Of a stretch of DNA of 64,000 bases, positions 61,912-64,000 are shown piece after piece. The translations under genes were made by a program, and so were the position numbers. The notes beneath the pieces are model-generated. The model had not been told where the DNA came from. It saw only the letters and a program-made list of their open reading frames with translations, and did not search any database. Source of the DNA: Crocodylus rhombifer. Its lineage: Eukaryota; Chordata; Crocodylia; Crocodylidae. The stretch spans positions 186,001-250,000 of the forward strand of contig JAVSML010000044.1 in the NCBI GenBank assembly GCA_038503035.1, read 5' to 3'. Position 1 is the first letter of the stretch; the number at the start of each line of letters is the position of its first letter.

Positions 61912-62614
61912 TGGCTGTATGTAGATGAAACGGGGGCCCTAAATTGAAGTGGTGGGTTTTTAAAAACACTGTTTCAATTTAGAGCTGATTAAACCCCATG
62001 TCATGCACACACTGCTGACTTACCTGCCTTTCCAGCAGGGAGGGGAGGGCAAGCTGCCAGCGGGTGGAGTGGTCCCTGGGCTGTGGAGTGAGGCTGGTGC
62101 TTCCCTCCATGGCAGCAGCAGCTCTCCCCAAGGCGGCACCTGTCCGCAGGCAGCTGGTTCAGGCAGTCCCAGGGAGCACCACAGCCATGGAGGGAAGCAC
62201 TGGGTCCCTGTGCAGCTCAGGCAGGTAGGCAGAAAAAAAAAGAAGAAAGAAAAGTCCCAGGGGGAAGAAAAAAAAGATCAGGCTTGCAGCTTTTCTTGGG
62301 TGGAGCCTGCTTTCCCGGGCTGCTGCCAGGCTGCCTGCAGGGCTTCCTGCAGAGCCATGGACCTGTGCGGAGCCCAGTGATTCACTCCACGGGTGTAGGG
62401 CAGCAAACTAAAACTCCTTGAAGGAGTTTTAGTTTTCTGTGGCCCAAGTCATTAAAGGCACATTACGCTGCCAAATTTCCTACAGTGCCTAGAATTAATG
62501 CACAATATGCTGCTGATGCGTGCAAACACCGACACCATTAAAGCGGTGCAAAAGCATTTAGCCTGCTTTAAAGTGTAGTGCACACATGCCTCTCATTTCA
62601 TCCACACATGGCCC
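61912..62614. mobile_element. GGGC-ended DNA element (Harbinger-like), uninterrupted copy
   Basis: Left TGGCTGTATGTAGATGAAA and right, in reverse, GGGCCATGTGTGGATGAAAT; TTA follows the right end. Inverted relative to the copy at 38.5 kb and shares most of its body. About 700 bp, non-coding. It contains a small hairpin, CTCCTTGAAGGAG, near 62415 and an A/G-rich patch at 62230-62275. Confidence 0.7.
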
Positions 62615-62800
62615 TTAATATCCATCCTCAGGTTTTTCCTTGTCAGGATCAGCTGAGACCCCCAGTAGAATAAATGTGAGCCAATCTGGGGATAGTGTGA
62701 GGTGACTATCGCAGCTGGGCAGTAGTTTGAAATAAAGTTGTGGTTTGCACATTTAGAAGGCAGGGTATATTTTCACCTTCTGAACTAACTAAATTTTATA

Positions 62801-62840
62801 TATAGCCTAAGCTGTTGTGAGCTGGAGCTCACTTTATCAG
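62801..62840 (-). ncRNA. Decayed hammerhead ribozyme-like motif, inverted copy
   Basis: On the - strand CTGATAA, stem II GTGAGC-TCCA-GCTCAC, then AACA and GC-TTAG-GC-T resembling stem III. The core G of CUGANGA is A, and GAAA has become AACA. Predicted inactive. Confidence 0.5.
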
Positions 62841-63607
62841 ATTCAGATGCTGTGAAAGGATATGAACAGACCACTGTAAAAATTGAAGAGAGTGATTTGA
62901 ATACCAAAGTAAAAAGGAAGGGGAAGAGGGGGAAAAGGAGGGAAAAGACAACCATCTCAAGGTAGCCATGGGGTATAAACCTGTCCTAGGTTACAGGCAG
63001 CCCCTGGCCCCCAACCTGAAACAGCATCTCATACAACAAGCTACCTACCTCCCAAACTCAGCAAGGCACCAGGCCTTGCAACAGACTTAGATGCCTGCTG
63101 TACTCCAACATCCATACAGACGACATCAACACTGGACCTACTAAACTTGCACTTCTGCCTTCATCTACATGCCATCCCCTGGTTACTGTGCCCCTCTGCT
63201 GTCTACATTGGATGGATGGGGCAATCTTTGCTTGAAACACTGATCTGACATCAACTCCACAAAGACGAGTGTGCCTGTGGCTGAACACTTCAGCTTCCCT
63301 GGACATATCATCACTGACTTCAGGATGCTTTTTTTAGGCAGAAGAATTTTAAAAACCAGTTTGAACAGGACATTGTGGAACAAAGAAATCATTCACAGAC
63401 TGAATTCAATATGATTTAAACAGGGACTACAGATTCCTTTTCCATTTGCCTGAAATGAGCTTTTGTGACCCCTTTGTTCCTATGGGTTCTTGGCTTGTTG
63501 TCTCTCTTAGCACTGCCCCTTTTCCACCTCCCCTCCCTTTCTACCTTTTGTATTCTGATCATTCTCTCCATTTTATACACTGGGCTGTGTACATCCTTTC
63601 ACAGTAT

Positions 63608-63643
63608 CTGATGCAGTGAGCTCCAGCTCATGAACATTTGCTC
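63608..63643 (+). ncRNA. Decayed hammerhead ribozyme-like motif
   Basis: CTGATGC, then stem II GTGAGC-TCCA-GCTCAT, then GAAC and a short stem III region, in the order of a hammerhead core (CUGANGA, stem II, GAAA, stem III, UH). Two core positions are altered (final A of CUGANGA to C, GAAA to GAAC), so it is predicted inactive. Confidence 0.55.
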
Positions 63644-63798
63644 TATATAGTTCTGCAATGTAGTTAGTCTATAAGATGCAAATCTATCCTGCCTTCTGTT
63701 TGTCTTCAGGCTAATACAGCTAGCTATGCCTGCCTTATCCAAGACCTTGTGTTTATTCAGAATCATGTCTTTTTACTTTTGTGACAAGGAATCGGTTG

Positions 63799-63812
63799 TG
63801 GGGGGGGGGGGG
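63799..63812. repeat. Poly-G run
   Basis: About 13 consecutive G. Confidence 0.85.
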
Positions 63813-64000
63813 TTACTTTTGCTTTTTACACTGAGGGGAATTTGTAGGGCTGGAAGTTAGAACCCAGTTTGTCCATCTGCATCTCATTAACGACCTCACC
63901 AAACATTATTTGAATGCCCGTGAGACACAAACATCAAACCTCTCACCTTCAAAGTTATTTTTTTATTGCCTATCAGAACTTTAGACTTCCTGGTCAACGT

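Larger units (their letters stand above)
62740..63735 (+). mobile_element. Penelope-like element relic: GIY-YIG endonuclease end and inverted terminal repeats
   Basis: At 63200-63330 the + strand decodes to a broken SDIN...PVAEHFSFPGHIITDF block. In family knowledge this corresponds to the GIY-YIG endonuclease C-terminal part of Penelope-like retroelements (SDI...PVGEHFNxPGHSIxDL). An in-frame stop and substitutions show decay. The 3' repeat at 63600-63735 has CTGATG-AGTGAGCTCCAGCTC, TTAGTCTATAAGATGCAAAT and CAGGCTAATACAGCTA. A second copy of that repeat lies inverted at 62745-62845. Both carry hammerhead-like cores. Inverted terminal repeats are known in this class. Confidence 0.7.
8492..64000 (+). 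other. DCC: DCC giant intron downstream of the third-Ig exons (partial)
   Basis: Begins with the consensus donor GTAAGT and runs off the window, so it is at least 55.5 kb. DCC introns are known to be very large. Nearly all the mobile elements reported here lie inside it on both strands. No following Ig-domain exon was recognised by eye; an exon shorter than about 60 codons could be missed. Confidence 0.8.

Noticed and set aside
63608..63643. An active hammerhead ribozyme
   Set aside because: Core positions needed for catalysis are changed in both copies; only the architecture is retained.
1..64000. CRISPR arrays, bacterial operons, riboswitches
   Set aside because: The sequence is vertebrate intron with no regularly spaced repeats or prokaryotic gene structure.

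Overview
The window is a stretch of a vertebrate nuclear genome and appears to lie almost entirely inside one gene, DCC (netrin receptor), read on the + strand. Two coding exons are recognisable, at 7873-8023 and 8355-8491. Together they encode the third Ig-like domain, with canonical splice sites and phase-1 boundaries on both outer sides. Everything before 7873 is the upstream intron. Everything after 8491 (at least 55 kb) is the downstream intron, and I saw no sign of the next exon.

The organism is inferred to be a non-avian sauropsid, most likely a crocodilian, with turtle the main alternative. The evidence is the repeat content: many CR1/L3 LINE fragments ending in ATTCTATG- or TCTATGAAA-type tails, MIR SINEs, hAT and pogo-like miniature elements, many GGGC-ended foldback elements with 3-bp target duplications, LTR-like insertions, and a Penelope-like element with a GIY-YIG endonuclease remnant and hammerhead-like terminal repeats. 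Species assignment is inference.

Layout. 1-7.9 kb: upstream intron with CR1, MIR and hAT relics. 7.9-8.5 kb: the two DCC exons with a 331-bp intron. 8.5-14 kb: unique intron with a pogo-like element, a foldback element and two copies of an unclassified repeat. 14.2-18 kb: LINE-rich, with a large CR1 reverse-transcriptase pseudogene and an L3-like element interrupted by a hAT element. 18.7-19.2 kb: GC-rich array of alternating inverted units. 21.7-23 kb: hairpin and foldback elements. 27.6-29.4 kb: GC-rich repeat plus two miniature elements, one containing a perfect 19-bp hairpin. 31-33 kb: MIR and hAT. 34.6 kb: 10-N assembly gap. 37.8-41.6 kb: LINE tail, a GGGC-ended element split by an LTR-like insertion, MIR, another miniature element. 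46.5 kb: foldback element. 49.3-51.1 kb: two CR1 copies head to head. 51.8-52.7 kb: solo LTR with perfect 5-bp target duplications. 54.3-54.9 kb: long hAT-like foldback. 60.8-63.7 kb: GC-rich promoter-like repeat, second GGGC-ended element, Penelope-like element. The long stretches between these look like ordinary AT-rich intron.

No other functional gene, tRNA, rRNA or CRISPR array is supported. Open reading frames outside the DCC exons are repeat-derived or chance frames. The parts I consider most worth checking are the Penelope-like element with decayed hammerhead ribozyme cores, the nested insertion at 38.5-40.1 kb, and the alternating inverted array at 18.7 kb.
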